Below are positions 17,009 through 25,414 of a stretch of 64,000 bases of DNA, piece by piece (position 1 is the first letter of the stretch; each line of letters begins with the position of its first letter). The DNA is from Chloroflexota bacterium. GTDB lineage: Bacteria > Chloroflexota > Limnocylindria > Limnocylindrales > CSP1-4. A model generated the notes under the pieces. It was not told where the DNA came from. It was given only the letters and a program-made list of their open reading frames with translations, and searched no databases. The position numbers were made by a program, and so were the translations under genes. Location: positions 310,001 to 374,000 of the forward strand of contig CANJLL010000001.1 of assembly GCA_947475545.1 (NCBI GenBank), read 5' to 3'.

Positions 17009-17928
17009 TGTCGCAGGCCGACCGCGACCTCGTGGCCGCCATCCGGGCGGAGCTCGCGTCCATCGACCCGGCACGCCGGTGCGATCGGCTGGCCGAGTCC
17101 GCCGGGCTCGGCAGCGACCTGGTCATGCGCGAGGCGGCCGTGGCACGCCTGGCCGTCCGGCTCGGGCGGGCCACCAACGCGGGGGCAGCGCTGGCGAGCC
17201 GGCGCCGCCCAAAGCATCTCCACGCCCAGGACGAGGGCGCCGCGGAACAGGCGGCTGGGGACGGGGTGCCGCCGCCACCGCCGTTCGACTGGGCATCGGC
17301 CGCGCAACACTGCCGCCTGGCCTGGCTCCGCGGTCGGTTCCTCGCGCGCGGCTCGCTGAGCATCGTGACCAGCCGGACCCACCTCGAGTTCGTCGTGCCC
17401 GCTGCCGAGGCCCCCGTGCTCGCCAGTCGTCTCGAGGAGATGGGCTTGTCGGCGAGCTGGCGGCTCCGGCGTGGCCGTGGGGTCGTGGTCTGGAAGAGCG
17501 CCGAGACGGTAAGCCTCTTCCTGCGCCGAATCGGGGGTGGCGCGTCGCTCCTGGAGATCGAGGCCCGGCAAGTCTCCCGGGCGCTGCGTGGCGAGCTCAA
17601 CCGCGTGATCAATGCGGAATCCGCGAACCTGCAGCGGTCCGTGGAGGCGGCAGGCCGGCAGCTTGCAGCCATCAGCGTGCTGGAGGGGTCCGGCCGCCTC
17701 GGCGAGCAGTCGTTCCAGGTGCGCTCGGTGGCGGCGGCCCGCTGTGAGACTCCCGAGGCGACGCTCGGTGAGCTCGCGGAGCGGCTCGACGTCCACCGCT
17801 CGACGGTGCAGCGGGCGTTGGACCGTCTCGAGCGCCTCGCCCTGCTGGGCGTCGTCGCGGCCGGCCCTCGTACCGTGAGCGGCACGGGCCAACACCCGCC
17901 GTCGGCGGACCTCCCGGCCTCGCGCTAG
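17008..17928 (+). CDS. whiA: WhiA-like DNA-binding protein
   Basis: A 306-residue protein combining a degenerate LAGLIDADG homing-endonuclease-like fold (WLRGRFLARGSLSI near residue 107, GRGVVVWKSAE near 160) with a C-terminal helix-turn-helix (ATLGELAERLDVHRSTVQRAL near 254-273). WhiA controls sporulation septation in Streptomyces and affects division or chromosome segregation in Bacillus. A Pro-rich insertion lies before the central domain. The start overlaps the yvcK stop (TGATG). Its place as third gene after rapZ-yvcK supports the name. Confidence 0.93.
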   Translation: MSQADRDLVAAIRAELASIDPARRCDRLAESAGLGSDLVMREAAVARLAVRLGRATNAGAALASRRRPKHLHAQDEGAAEQAAGDGVPPPPPFDWASAAQHCRLAWLRGRFLARGSLSIVTSRTHLEFVVPAAEAPVLASRLEEMGLSASWRLRRGRGVVVWKSAETVSLFLRRIGGGASLLEIEARQVSRALRGELNRVINAESANLQRSVEAAGRQLAAISVLEGSGRLGEQSFQVRSVAAARCETPEATLGELAERLDVHRSTVQRALDRLERLALLGVVAAGPRTVSGTGQHPPSADLPASR

Positions 17929-17975
17929 CCGGCCATTCGCGCGTCCCGGCCGCGCCGAGGCCCCCGCCGGTCTGG

Positions 17976-17981
17976 CATGAT
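17976..17981 (+). promoter_or_regulatory. -10-like hexamer CATGAT, 7 nt before tpiA
   Basis: CATGAT is followed by 7 nt and then ATG at 17989, where triosephosphate isomerase homology starts. The in-frame ATG at 17977 lies inside the hexamer and would add four residues. Confidence 0.4.
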
Positions 17982-17988
17982 GCTGGGC

Positions 17989-18798
17989 ATGCGACCGATC
18001 ATCATTGCCGCCAACTGGAAGATGAATACCAGCCCCTCGGATGCGGCGGAGCTGGCCCTCGAGATCGCGCGGCGGACCCGCGAACCGGAAGTTGTCAGGG
18101 TCATCTGCCCCCCGTTCGTGTGCCTGGCCCCGGTCGCCGCGGCGCTCGCCGGCGAGGGTGTCGGTATCGGGGCGCAGAACGTCCACCACGAACTGGCGGG
18201 CGCATTCACGGGCGAGGTGAGCGCCGCGATGCTGGCGGGCCTGGCCGACTGGGTGATCCTCGGTCACTCGGAGCGCCGCCGGGACGCCGGCGAGACGGAT
18301 GCCCTGATTGGCGCCAAGCTCCGCCGTGCGATCGCGTCCGGGATCCGGCCGATTCTGTGCGTCGGCGAACAGCTGGCCGACCGTGACGCTGGCCGGGCCG
18401 AGGAGGTCGTCGCAGCTCAGATCGAAGGGGCGCTTGCCGGAATCGACCCTGCCGTTCTCGCCGATGCCGGCCTCGTGGTCGCCTACGAACCCGTGTGGGC
18501 GATCGGGACCGGGCGGACGGCCCGGGGCGCCGATGCGGCAGCCATGGCCGAGCGGATCCGCGCGGCCGTTGATGCTGCCGGCCACGCCGGGATCGCCGCC
18601 GACGTGCCCGTCCTGTACGGCGGCAGTGTCACCTCGGGGTCCGTTTCGGAGTTCCTCGCCGAGCCCGCCATCGACGGGGCCCTCGTTGGTGGCGCCTCGC
18701 TCAAGCCGGATGAGATGGCGGCCATTGTGGGTCGCGCCGGCCTGACCGCCCGGGCCCGGCGCGACGCCGGCCCGCAGGACGGCCGGCGCGCGACATGA
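17989..18798 (+). CDS. tpiA: Triosephosphate isomerase
   Basis: A 269-residue TIM-barrel enzyme interconverting dihydroxyacetone phosphate and glyceraldehyde 3-phosphate. AANWKMN is at residues 7-13 and contains the substrate-binding Asn and Lys. GHSERR near residue 93 has the catalytic His and AYEPVWAIGTG near 165 has the catalytic Glu and the start of loop 6. YGGSV near 210 is also present. An extra 15-residue Arg/Asp-rich tail follows the normal end. gpmI begins 19 nt downstream, so this is a glycolytic pair without gap, pgk or eno nearby. Confidence 0.97.
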   Translation: MRPIIIAANWKMNTSPSDAAELALEIARRTREPEVVRVICPPFVCLAPVAAALAGEGVGIGAQNVHHELAGAFTGEVSAAMLAGLADWVILGHSERRRDAGETDALIGAKLRRAIASGIRPILCVGEQLADRDAGRAEEVVAAQIEGALAGIDPAVLADAGLVVAYEPVWAIGTGRTARGADAAAMAERIRAAVDAAGHAGIAADVPVLYGGSVTSGSVSEFLAEPAIDGALVGGASLKPDEMAAIVGRAGLTARARRDAGPQDGRRAT

Positions 18799-18817
18799 TC
18801 GCCGCCCGTACCCGGCG

Positions 18818-20389
18818 GTGAGCCGCCCTCGGCCCATCGTCATGGTCGTCGTCGACGGCTTTGGCATCGGGGACAACCCGGCCGCCGATGCCCTGCAGGC
18901 CGCCGCGCTGCCTCGCTGGCGGGCGCTGGTTGCCGGCTGGCCCCATGCCCGCCTCGGCGCCTCGGCGGAGGACGTCGGCCTGCCCGCCGGGCAGATAGGG
19001 AACTCTGAGGTCGGACACCTCAACATCGGGGCCGGCCGACCCATCATGCAGGCCCTCCCGAGGATCGACGCGGCGATCGCCGACGGCTCGTTCGACGGTC
19101 GGCCGGCGCTCGTCGAGGCCTGCCGCTGCGCGAGCCATCCGGGTGGCACCCTTCACATCATCAGCCTGGTGGGCCCGGGCGGTGTGCATGCCAACGACCG
19201 CCATCTCGTCGCGCTCGCCCGGCTGGCGGCCACCCTCGCCGTCCCAGCGGTCCGGGTCCATGCGCTGCTCGACGGCCGCGACACCCCGCCGCGCTCGGCC
19301 CCGGGATTCGTCGCGGACCTCGAGGTGCGACTCCGCGCGGCGCACCCAGACGCCCGGATTGCCACCGTCGGCGGCCGCTACTTTGCCATGGACCGCGACC
19401 ATCGCTGGGACCGCGTCGAGATCGGCTATGACGCCATCGTCCACGGAGTGGGGGAGCACGCGCCATCGGCGCTGGCGGCCGTGGAAGCCGCCCACGAGCG
19501 GGGAGAGGGCGACGAGTTCGTCCGGCCCACCATCATCGACGGTATCGATGGCCGGATCCGCGATGGCGACTCGGTGATCCACGCGAACTTTCGGGCGGAT
19601 CGCGCCCGTGAGCTGACCCACGCGCTGGTCGACCCCGATGGTGCCTTCGACGGCTTTGACCGGGCGGCACCCGGCGGCAGGCCGCGTCCACGCGACCTCC
19701 AGGTCGTGACGATGACCGAGTACGAGGAAGGTCTGCTGGCAGCCGTCGCATTCGGGCCGGAAGAGGCCTATTCGCTGGCGGCGGCCTTCTCCGAGGCGGG
19801 CCTCCGCCAGTTCCATGTCGCCGAGACCGAGAAGTACGCGCACGTCACGTACTTCTTCAACGGGGGGCGCGAGCCACCGTGGCCGGGCGAGGAGCGCCTC
19901 CTGGTGCCCAGCCCAAAGGTTGCCACCTACGACCTGGCGCCGGAGATGAGCGCCTCCGGGGTCACCGACGCCCTGGTGGAGGCCATCGAGTCCGGCCGCT
20001 ACGACCTGATCGTCGCCAACTACGCGAACCCCGACATGGTTGGCCACACCGGGGTCTGGACGGCGACCGTTCGAGCGCTCGAGACCGTGGACACCTGCCT
20101 GGGTCGGGTCGCCGACGCCATCGCCCGAGTGGAAGCGGCGGATCCGGCCGGGCCCGGGGCCCTGCTGCTGATCACGGCGGACCACGGCAACGCCGACCAG
20201 ATGACGGATGCCGCGGGCAATCCCGTTACCGCCCACTCGCTGAACCCGGTCCCGATCCTGATCGCCGGCCGGGCGATGGCGGGGCATTCGCTGCATGACG
20301 GCGTCCTCGCCGATGTCGCGCCGACGGTCCTCGATCTCGCCGGCCTCCGGCGCTGGGCAGGTATCACCGGCCACTCGCTTCTGCGCTGA
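18818..20389 (+). CDS. gpmI: 2,3-bisphosphoglycerate-independent phosphoglycerate mutase
   Basis: A 523-residue Mn-dependent enzyme converting 3- to 2-phosphoglycerate in glycolysis. VVVDGFGIGDNPAADA (residues 10-25) holds the first metal-binding Asp. GNSEVGHLNIGAGR at 61-74 carries the phosphorylated Ser63. The phosphoglycerate-binding segment has ALLDGRDTPPRSA and NFRADRARELT, and the C-terminal metal site has YANPDMVGHTG and ITADHGNAD. The start is GTG. The length is normal for the family. Confidence 0.97.
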   Translation: MSRPRPIVMVVVDGFGIGDNPAADALQAAALPRWRALVAGWPHARLGASAEDVGLPAGQIGNSEVGHLNIGAGRPIMQALPRIDAAIADGSFDGRPALVEACRCASHPGGTLHIISLVGPGGVHANDRHLVALARLAATLAVPAVRVHALLDGRDTPPRSAPGFVADLEVRLRAAHPDARIATVGGRYFAMDRDHRWDRVEIGYDAIVHGVGEHAPSALAAVEAAHERGEGDEFVRPTIIDGIDGRIRDGDSVIHANFRADRARELTHALVDPDGAFDGFDRAAPGGRPRPRDLQVVTMTEYEEGLLAAVAFGPEEAYSLAAAFSEAGLRQFHVAETEKYAHVTYFFNGGREPPWPGEERLLVPSPKVATYDLAPEMSASGVTDALVEAIESGRYDLIVANYANPDMVGHTGVWTATVRALETVDTCLGRVADAIARVEAADPAGPGALLLITADHGNADQMTDAAGNPVTAHSLNPVPILIAGRAMAGHSLHDGVLADVAPTVLDLAGLRRWAGITGHSLLR

Positions 20390-20422
20390 CCCCCAGTACG
20401 GGCCGGCTGCCGGCGTCCGGCA

Positions 20423-20445
20423 ACGGGCCGGGCTCCCGGGCCCGT
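20423..20445 (+). terminator. Candidate hairpin after gpmI, abutting the secG promoter
   Basis: ACGGGCC at the left arm pairs with GGCCCGT at the right arm (7 bp, then a mismatch and 2 more pairs, 3-nt loop). There is no T-run. The hairpin ends 4 nt before the TACGAT hexamer of secG, so it may end gpmI transcription or act at the secG promoter. Confidence 0.35.
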
Positions 20446-20449
20446 GTGC

Positions 20450-20455
20450 TACGAT
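20450..20455 (+). promoter_or_regulatory. -10 hexamer TACGAT for secG, followed by a leader with a Shine-Dalgarno
   Basis: TACGAT implies transcription from about 20462. The leader then carries AAGGAGG at 20471-20477, 10 nt before the GTG at 20488. This is the leadered type of start, in contrast to the leaderless starts elsewhere. Confidence 0.5.
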
Positions 20456-20487
20456 CCGACGCCTGACTCCAAGGAGGATCCGCTTCC

Positions 20488-20721
20488 GTGAACCCGTTTC
20501 TGTCCGCCGGCCAGTTCATCGTCTCGGTCGCGCTGATCATGTCGGTGCTGCTCCAGTCCCGGGGATCCGGCCTCGGCGGCACCTTCGGCGGTGATTCGTC
20601 GGTCTATCGCAGCCGCCGCGGTGTCGAGCGCCGGCTCTGGCAGTTCACCATCGCGCTCCTGGCCCTCTTTGTGATCTTCGCGCTGGCCGCATTCATCCTC
20701 GCGCCGAGTACGTCGGCCTGA
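20488..20721 (+). CDS. secG: Preprotein translocase subunit SecG
   Basis: A 77-residue protein with two transmembrane helices (residues about 6-23 and 51-71) that assists SecYE. The connecting loop has the conserved LLQSRGSGLGGTFGG pattern, matching the QxxxxxGLG(A/G)xFGG SecG signature. A strong Shine-Dalgarno, AAGGAGG, lies upstream. It follows the glycolytic genes, a linkage also common in Firmicutes. Confidence 0.93.
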   Translation: MNPFLSAGQFIVSVALIMSVLLQSRGSGLGGTFGGDSSVYRSRRGVERRLWQFTIALLALFVIFALAAFILAPSTSA

Positions 20722-20757
20722 TCCGGGCCATGGGCGCGCCGCCGATCGGAGCGTCGC

Positions 20758-22506
20758 ATGCTCCGTCGTGATCGGGCGGTCATCGCCGGTCTGAGCGCCG
20801 TCCTCGTGGGGGTGGCGCTCTCGCTTGGTCTCCCCAGCGCCATCGCTCCGGCCGCTCAACCCACCGTCCAGCCGCTGGCCACCGGGCAGCTCCGACCCTA
20901 CGTCGAGGGCGTGGTCGGACCGCTGGAGCAGGTCAGCCCGTTCTCGGCGCGGACCCAGGCCGAGCGGAACGCCGTCGCGCTCGTCTTCAGCGGTCTGGTC
21001 CGGCCGGGCCCGGACCAGACGATCGTCCCCGATCTGGCCGACACCTGGGACGCGGATCCCAGCGGCGCCCACTGGACGTTCCACATCCGGGCGGATGCCA
21101 CGTGGCACGACGGTGTCGCCGTGACGGCCAACGATGTCGCGTTCACGGTCAGGACGCTCCGCAGCGCGGACTATCGCGGTCCCGGTGCGGCCTCCTGGAA
21201 GGAGGTGTCGGTCACGGTTGTCGACCGCCTCACGGTTCGGTTTGATCTCACGACGCCGCTGGGCGGTTTTCTCCAGGCGGCCACACAGCCTCTGGTCCCT
21301 GCCCATATCCTCGACGGGATCTCGGCGCAGGTGCTCAGCTCGGCCGCGTCACCCTTCGGCCGTCAGCCCACCGGCGCCGGCCCGTACCGGCTGGCGACCC
21401 TCGTTCCGGGCCGGGTTCGGCTGGTTCCCGTCACGCGGAGCCGGGCGGCCTCCACGGCCGGCCCGGGCGCCGGGGGCTCGCCCACGCCGCCGATCGATGC
21501 GCTTCGGACAGATGCGCCACTCCTGTTGCCGCCACGGCCGGCCTCGGTGCTGTCCGCGATTGAGTTCCGGGTGTATGACAACGCAGCCGCCGTGGTGCAG
21601 GCCTACCGAAACGGCGAGCTCGACGCCGCGTCCGGGTTGACCCCGGTGCAGGATGCGGAGCTGCTCAACGTGCCCGGCACGCGCCTCGTGCGCTACCCGG
21701 GCACGACCCTCCTCGCCATTGTGCTGAACCTCCGCCGGATTCACCCGGAGTTCCGGGATCCAGCGGTCCGCAAGGCGCTTCTGGCCGCCATCGACCGGGA
21801 CGGGATCGTCAACACCGCCCTGTGGGGGTTTGCGCTGCGCGCCGATGGCCTGATCCCGCCGTCGTCATGGGCGTTCGACCCGACCGTCAATCAGCCCATC
21901 GCCGGGAACCCGACGGCCGCCGCTGCGGCCCTGCAGAAGGCCGGCTGGGCTCGCACCGTCAGTAGCTGGAAGGTGCCTGGGGTGGCTGATCCGTTCGCCA
22001 TCGATCTCCTCAGCGCCGATGCCCCGTCCAACCCGACGTCGTTTGCCGTCGCCGACGCCCTCGTGGCGGACTGGCGTCGCCTGGGCCTCGCCGCCACTCA
22101 CACGGGCCTGTCGCCCGCGGAGCTCAGCACGACCCGGCTGCAGGTCGGGGACTTTGGCGCGGCGCTGCTGTCGGTGAACATCGGGCTGGACCCCGACCTC
22201 TACCCGCTGCTGGCCTCAACCCAGACGGTCACCACGGGGTCGAATTTCTCCGGGCTCCAGGACGCGGGGCTCGACAAGCTGCTGTCCGCCGCTCGTGCGC
22301 CTGGAACCTCCGAGGCCCGAAAGGCCGCCTACAGTGCCCTCCAGAAACAGCTCACGACGGGCTCCTATGTGTTGCCGCTCGCCTTCCGCGACGTGGTTGT
22401 GGTGGTCAGCAACCGGGTCACGGGGCCTGTCGTTCGAGCCGTGGCGGACCCGGCTGACCGGTTTTGGGATGTGCTAACATGGCGCCTCACCGTCGGCCGG
22501 ACGTGA
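20758..22506 (+). CDS. ABC transporter substrate-binding protein, family 5 (peptide/nickel type)
   Basis: A 582-residue extracytoplasmic solute-binding protein (SBP_bac_5). A hydrophobic N-terminal segment (residues about 7-31) acts as signal anchor; no lipobox Cys is visible. Diagnostic features are the DLADTWDADPSGAHWTFHIR segment near residues 91-110, ATWHDGVAVTANDVAFTVR near 113-131 and a long C-terminal lobe. The substrate is unknown; oligopeptides are typical. No permease or ATPase genes are adjacent, so its transporter partners must be elsewhere. It lies 36 nt after secG and just before the first tRNA gene. Confidence 0.88.
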   Translation: MLRRDRAVIAGLSAVLVGVALSLGLPSAIAPAAQPTVQPLATGQLRPYVEGVVGPLEQVSPFSARTQAERNAVALVFSGLVRPGPDQTIVPDLADTWDADPSGAHWTFHIRADATWHDGVAVTANDVAFTVRTLRSADYRGPGAASWKEVSVTVVDRLTVRFDLTTPLGGFLQAATQPLVPAHILDGISAQVLSSAASPFGRQPTGAGPYRLATLVPGRVRLVPVTRSRAASTAGPGAGGSPTPPIDALRTDAPLLLPPRPASVLSAIEFRVYDNAAAVVQAYRNGELDAASGLTPVQDAELLNVPGTRLVRYPGTTLLAIVLNLRRIHPEFRDPAVRKALLAAIDRDGIVNTALWGFALRADGLIPPSSWAFDPTVNQPIAGNPTAAAAALQKAGWARTVSSWKVPGVADPFAIDLLSADAPSNPTSFAVADALVADWRRLGLAATHTGLSPAELSTTRLQVGDFGAALLSVNIGLDPDLYPLLASTQTVTTGSNFSGLQDAGLDKLLSAARAPGTSEARKAAYSALQKQLTTGSYVLPLAFRDVVVVVSNRVTGPVVRAVADPADRFWDVLTWRLTVGRT

Positions 22507-22531
22507 GAGCGACCGGTCCAGACGGGTCTTC

Positions 22532-22618
22532 GCCGAGGTGGCGGAATCGGTAGACGCGCTAGCTTCAGGAGCTAGTGTCCGCAAGGGCGTATGGGTTCAA
22601 ATCCCTTCCTCGGTACCA
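22532..22618 (+). tRNA. tRNA-Leu (anticodon CAG)
   Basis: A class-II tRNA with a long variable arm. The acceptor stem is GCCGAGG/CCTCGGT (one G-T pair) and the anticodon stem is CTAGC/GCTAG, with loop TTCAGGA placing CAG at 22566-22568. The T-arm contains GGTTCAAATCC and the 3' CCA is encoded. It reads CUG. Confidence 0.96.
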
Positions 22619-22654
22619 CTGCTCCCTCGTAACCCTCGGTCTGGCGAGACACCT

Positions 22655-22739
22655 GCCCAGGTGGCGGAATTGGTATACGCGTACGTTTGAGGGGCGTATG
22701 AGGCAACTCATCCGGGTTCAAGTCCCGGCCTGGGCACCA
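22655..22739 (+). tRNA. tRNA-Leu (anticodon GAG)
   Basis: The acceptor is GCCCAGG/CCTGGGC and the anticodon stem is TACGT/GCGTA, with loop TTGAGGG giving GAG at 22689-22691. It has a long variable arm, T-arm GGTTCAAGTCC and encoded CCA. It reads CUC and CUU. Confidence 0.95.
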
Positions 22740-22817
22740 CTCTCCGTCGCGGCCTGACCCCATCGCACCAGCTTCCTGTTTGCGCGCGCCTCGTGCCGCG
22801 CCGGCCAGCCTCCACGG

Positions 22818-22894
22818 GGGCGGTTAGCTCAGTCGGTCAGAGCGCCTCGTTTACACCGAGGAAGTCACTGGTTCGAGTCCAGTACCGCCCACCA
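22818..22894 (+). tRNA. tRNA-Val (anticodon TAC)
   Basis: The acceptor is GGGCGGT/ACCGCCC. The D-arm is TTAGCTCAG and the anticodon stem is CCTCG/CGAGG, with loop TTTACAC placing TAC at 22852-22854. The T-arm is GGTTCGAGTCC and CCA is encoded. Confidence 0.97.
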
Positions 22895-22966
22895 TCGCGG
22901 CTCGCGTTGGGCTGTCGCGCGACCACCGCCGTACAGGAGCTGCGGGGCGAACTATGGGTCGGCTGC

Positions 22967-22972
22967 TAAGAT
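22967..22972 (+). promoter_or_regulatory. -10 hexamer TAAGAT upstream of lemA
   Basis: TAAGAT implies a start near 22979 and a leader of about 36 nt. A GGAG at 23003-23006 lies 8 nt before the ATG at 23015. Confidence 0.5.
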
Positions 22973-23014
22973 CAGCAAACCAACGCCCATTCCCTGCATC
23001 CTGGAGTGACGGAC

Positions 23015-23581
23015 ATGGATCCGACGCTGCTCATCGTCCTGGGGCTCGTCGTCGTGGTGCTCTTCCTCGTGAGCGTCTACAACGGCCTCGTGGGTCGCCG
23101 CAATCGGGTTGACGAGGCTCTCGCGCAGATCGAGGTCCAGCTGAAGCGCCGGCATGACCTCATCCCCAACCTTGTGAACGCCGTCAAGGGCTACATGGGC
23201 TTCGAGCAGAAGGTCCTGACCGACGTGACGCAGGCGCGCGCCGCCGCGGTCGCGGCGGGCGCCCAGGGAGTCGCATCCCAGGTGCAGGCCGAGAACGCCC
23301 TCAGTTCAACCCTCCGCTCGTTGTTCGCCGTCGTGGAGAACTACCCGGATCTGAAGGCCAACCAGAACGTCCTGTCGCTCCAGGAGGAGCTGACCACGAC
23401 GGAGAACCAGATCTCATTCTCGCGGCAGCACTACAACGCGACCGTCCTGGACTACAACAACAACCTTCAGGTTGTCCCCAACGTCTTCGTGGCGGGCATG
23501 TTCGGCTTCACCAAGCGCGACTTCTTCGAAGCCGAGCCCGAGGCCGCCAACGTGCCGGTGGTCGATCTCTCGCTGAAGTGA
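23015..23581 (+). CDS. lemA: LemA family protein
   Basis: A 188-residue protein with one N-terminal membrane helix (residues about 4-22) and a helical-bundle domain. VYNGLVGRRNRVDEALAQI near residues 24-42 and LKRRHDLIPNLVNAVKGYM near 46-64 are the LemA signature. The C-terminus has FSRQHYNATVLDYNN and a FGFTKRDFFEAE segment. The exact role is uncertain; it is often paired with HtpX-type proteases, as here (32-nt gap). ATG 23015 was chosen over GTG 23006 because the latter overlaps the GGAG site. Confidence 0.95.
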   Translation: MDPTLLIVLGLVVVVLFLVSVYNGLVGRRNRVDEALAQIEVQLKRRHDLIPNLVNAVKGYMGFEQKVLTDVTQARAAAVAAGAQGVASQVQAENALSSTLRSLFAVVENYPDLKANQNVLSLQEELTTTENQISFSRQHYNATVLDYNNNLQVVPNVFVAGMFGFTKRDFFEAEPEAANVPVVDLSLK

Positions 23582-23613
23582 TCGCCCCCCGGCCGCAAGG
23601 TCGGGGCTGAGCC

Positions 23614-24594
23614 GTGGCCGCGACCTCGTTCTACGCGCAGAAGGCCGCCAACCAGCGGAACTCGCTGGTGCTCGCGGCCGCCGTCACGGTGGTCCTCGCC
23701 GCCCTCGGCTTCTCGATCGGCTACGCGCTGACGGGCTATCCCGAGGGCGGGATCGCGGCCACCGCGATCGCGGTGGGCCTGGGCGTGGTGATGTCGCTGG
23801 CCACGTACTTTGCCGGCGACTCGCTGGTCCTCGGCGTCTCCGGCGCCCGCCAGGTCGATGACAAGACGGCGCCCCAGCTGCTCAACGTGGTCCGGGAGCT
23901 GAGCCTGGCCGCGGGCATCCCCGTGCCGCGTGTCTTCATCATCGACGACTCGGCGCCCAATGCCTTCGCGACCGGCCGGGACCCGCAACACGCGTCCGTC
24001 GCCATCACCACGGGCCTGTTGGAGAAACTGGACCGCGAGGAGCTCCAGGGCGTCATCGGGCACGAGCTGTCGCATGTCCGGAACCTCGACATCCGGTTCT
24101 CGCTGATCGTCGGCGTCATGGTGGGGTCGATCGCCCTCCTGGCCGACTTCTTCCTGCGCTCGCTGTGGTGGGGTGGGGGAGGCCGCGGACGCGATCGCGA
24201 CCGCGACGGCGGTGGCGGGCTCCAGGCGCTGTTCATGCTCCTGGCCATCGTCCTCGCCGTGATTGCGCCCATCCTTGCCCGCCTGATCCAGCTGGCGGTC
24301 AGCCGCCAACGGGAGTACCTCGCCGACACATCCTCCGTCGAGCTGACCCGGAACCCCCACGGCCTGGAACGTGCCCTGGCCAAGATCTCGGCGGACCGCG
24401 AGGTCCTGGAGGTGGCCAACCGGGCGACGGCTCACCTCTACTTCACCAACCCGGTGAAGCGCTGGGAATCGCGCTCCAAGGACTTCATGTCAACCCATCC
24501 GCCCATCGTGGAGCGGATCAACCGGCTGCGGGAGCTGACTGGCGAGCAGCCTCTGGCGGCCGACGATGCCCAGGCCATGGCGGGCCTGCAGTGA
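23614..24594 (+). CDS. htpX: HtpX-like membrane zinc metalloprotease
   Basis: A 326-residue M48 peptidase for membrane protein quality control. Two N-terminal transmembrane helices (residues about 18-40 and 48-68) are followed by the catalytic GHELSHVRNLDIR motif, with HELSH at 150-154. REYLADTSSVELT supplies the third zinc ligand (Glu). A Gly/Arg/Asp-rich loop (GGGGRGRDRDRDGGGG) lies between the later helices. The C-terminus has FMSTHPPIVERINRL. The start is GTG with a weak site. It probably forms an operon with lemA. Confidence 0.95.
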   Translation: MAATSFYAQKAANQRNSLVLAAAVTVVLAALGFSIGYALTGYPEGGIAATAIAVGLGVVMSLATYFAGDSLVLGVSGARQVDDKTAPQLLNVVRELSLAAGIPVPRVFIIDDSAPNAFATGRDPQHASVAITTGLLEKLDREELQGVIGHELSHVRNLDIRFSLIVGVMVGSIALLADFFLRSLWWGGGGRGRDRDRDGGGGLQALFMLLAIVLAVIAPILARLIQLAVSRQREYLADTSSVELTRNPHGLERALAKISADREVLEVANRATAHLYFTNPVKRWESRSKDFMSTHPPIVERINRLRELTGEQPLAADDAQAMAGLQ

Positions 24595-24633
24595 TGCGCA
24601 GGCGCACCCGCGGCGCTCCCATGCCGGGGCGCC

Positions 24634-24662
24634 TTGAGGCGAACGCTGGCGCGTGCTATCCT
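24634..24662 (+). promoter_or_regulatory. Sigma70-type promoter for the tRNA-Phe cluster
   Basis: TTGAGG (24634-24639) and TATCCT (24657-24662) are separated by 17 nt. The predicted start lies about 33 nt before tRNA-Phe. This is the only place in the window where I find a -35 as good as the -10. Confidence 0.55.
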
Positions 24663-24701
24663 CCGGAACGCCGACGGGCAACCGAGGCCAGAGGCCATCG
24701 G

Positions 24702-24777
24702 GCCGAGATAGCTCAGTTGGTAGAGCACGCGACTGAAAATCGCGGTGTCGCCAGTTCGAATCTGGCTCTCGGCACCA
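24702..24777 (+). tRNA. tRNA-Phe (anticodon GAA)
   Basis: The acceptor is GCCGAGA/TCTCGGC and the anticodon stem is CGCGA/TCGCG, with loop CTGAAAA placing GAA at 24735-24737. The D-arm is TAGCTCAGTTGG, the T-arm is AGTTCGAATCT and CCA is encoded. Confidence 0.97.
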
Positions 24778-24802
24778 CCCATTCGGGTGGGTCGTAGATC
24801 GA

Positions 24803-24878
24803 GCGGAAGTGGCTCAGTTGGTAGAGCATCACCTTGCCAAGGTGAGGGTCGCGGGTTCGAGTCCCGTCTTCCGCTCCA
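24803..24878 (+). tRNA. tRNA-Gly (anticodon GCC)
   Basis: The acceptor is GCGGAAG/CTTCCGC with discriminator T. The anticodon stem is TCACC/GGTGA with loop TTGCCAA placing GCC at 24836-24838. The T-arm is GGTTCGAGTCC and CCA is encoded. Confidence 0.97.
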
Positions 24879-24923
24879 ATTTCCTCCCGGACCAGACCGG
24901 GACCCGATCGGGGGTCTCGCCGC

Positions 24924-24997
24924 TGCCCCTTGGTCTAGTGGTAGGACAGCGGACTTTGGATCCGTTGGGCGAGGTTCGAATCCTCGAGGGGCAGCCA
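24924..24997 (+). tRNA. tRNA-Gln (anticodon TTG)
   Basis: The acceptor is TGCCCCT/AGGGGCA with discriminator G. The anticodon stem is GCGGA/TCCGT with loop CTTTGGA placing TTG at 24956-24958. The T-arm is GGTTCGAATCC and CCA is encoded. Confidence 0.96.
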
Positions 24998-25064
24998 CCA
25001 GGCGCCTGATCACCGCATCGCGCAGGGTGATGCTGGAACGGTCTCGCGGCCAACGGGTCTTCTC

Positions 25065-25141
25065 GGCGACGTGGTGAAGTGGTTCAACACGGAGGTCTGC
25101 AAAACCTCTACTCAGCGGTTCGAATCCGCTCGTCGCCTCCA
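25065..25141 (+). tRNA. tRNA-Cys (anticodon GCA)
   Basis: The acceptor is GGCGACG/CGTCGCC with discriminator T. The anticodon stem is GAGGT/ACCTC with loop CTGCAAA placing GCA at 25099-25101. The T-arm is GGTTCGAATCC and CCA is encoded. Confidence 0.96.
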
Positions 25142-25345
25142 CCTTTCCTGAACGAGTGGCCCCGCCTGGCATCATTGGGCGCCAGGACAACCACAAGACG
25201 CTCGAACGCGGGCGAGGCCATCACCCGATCGCCTCCGTCAACTGGCCCACTGGGGCCCGAAATGGCTCCGACAGGCGATGCCAGAACGGGTCGGCGGTCA
25301 CCCGGATCGCGGCATGGCGCAGCTGGCTGAGACCCTCGGGAGCGG
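25142..25345. other. Non-coding gap between tRNA-Cys and the repeat/pseudogene
   Basis: No convincing gene is visible. Open frames across this stretch have no start signal and no recognisable content. Together with the repeat and pseudogene it makes a 514-bp interruption of the tRNA array. Confidence 0.6.
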
Positions 25346-25414
25346 TACCTCGCCGCGAATGCGTGCCGCGTACCTCGCCGCGAATGCGTGCCGCGTACCT
25401 CGCCGCGAATGCGT
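25346..25414 (+). repeat. 25-bp unit in three tandem copies
   Basis: Copies beginning TACCTCGCCGCGAATGCGT start at 25346, 25371 and 25396; the third is truncated after 19 bp, where the coding remnant continues. A 25-bp period is not a multiple of three, so each copy shifts the reading frame. Confidence 0.95.

Noticed and set aside
25156-25395. A possible complete gene spanning the repeat in the tRNA array
   Set aside because: The 25-bp repeats shift the frame, there is no start signal, and only the last 60 codons have recognisable content.
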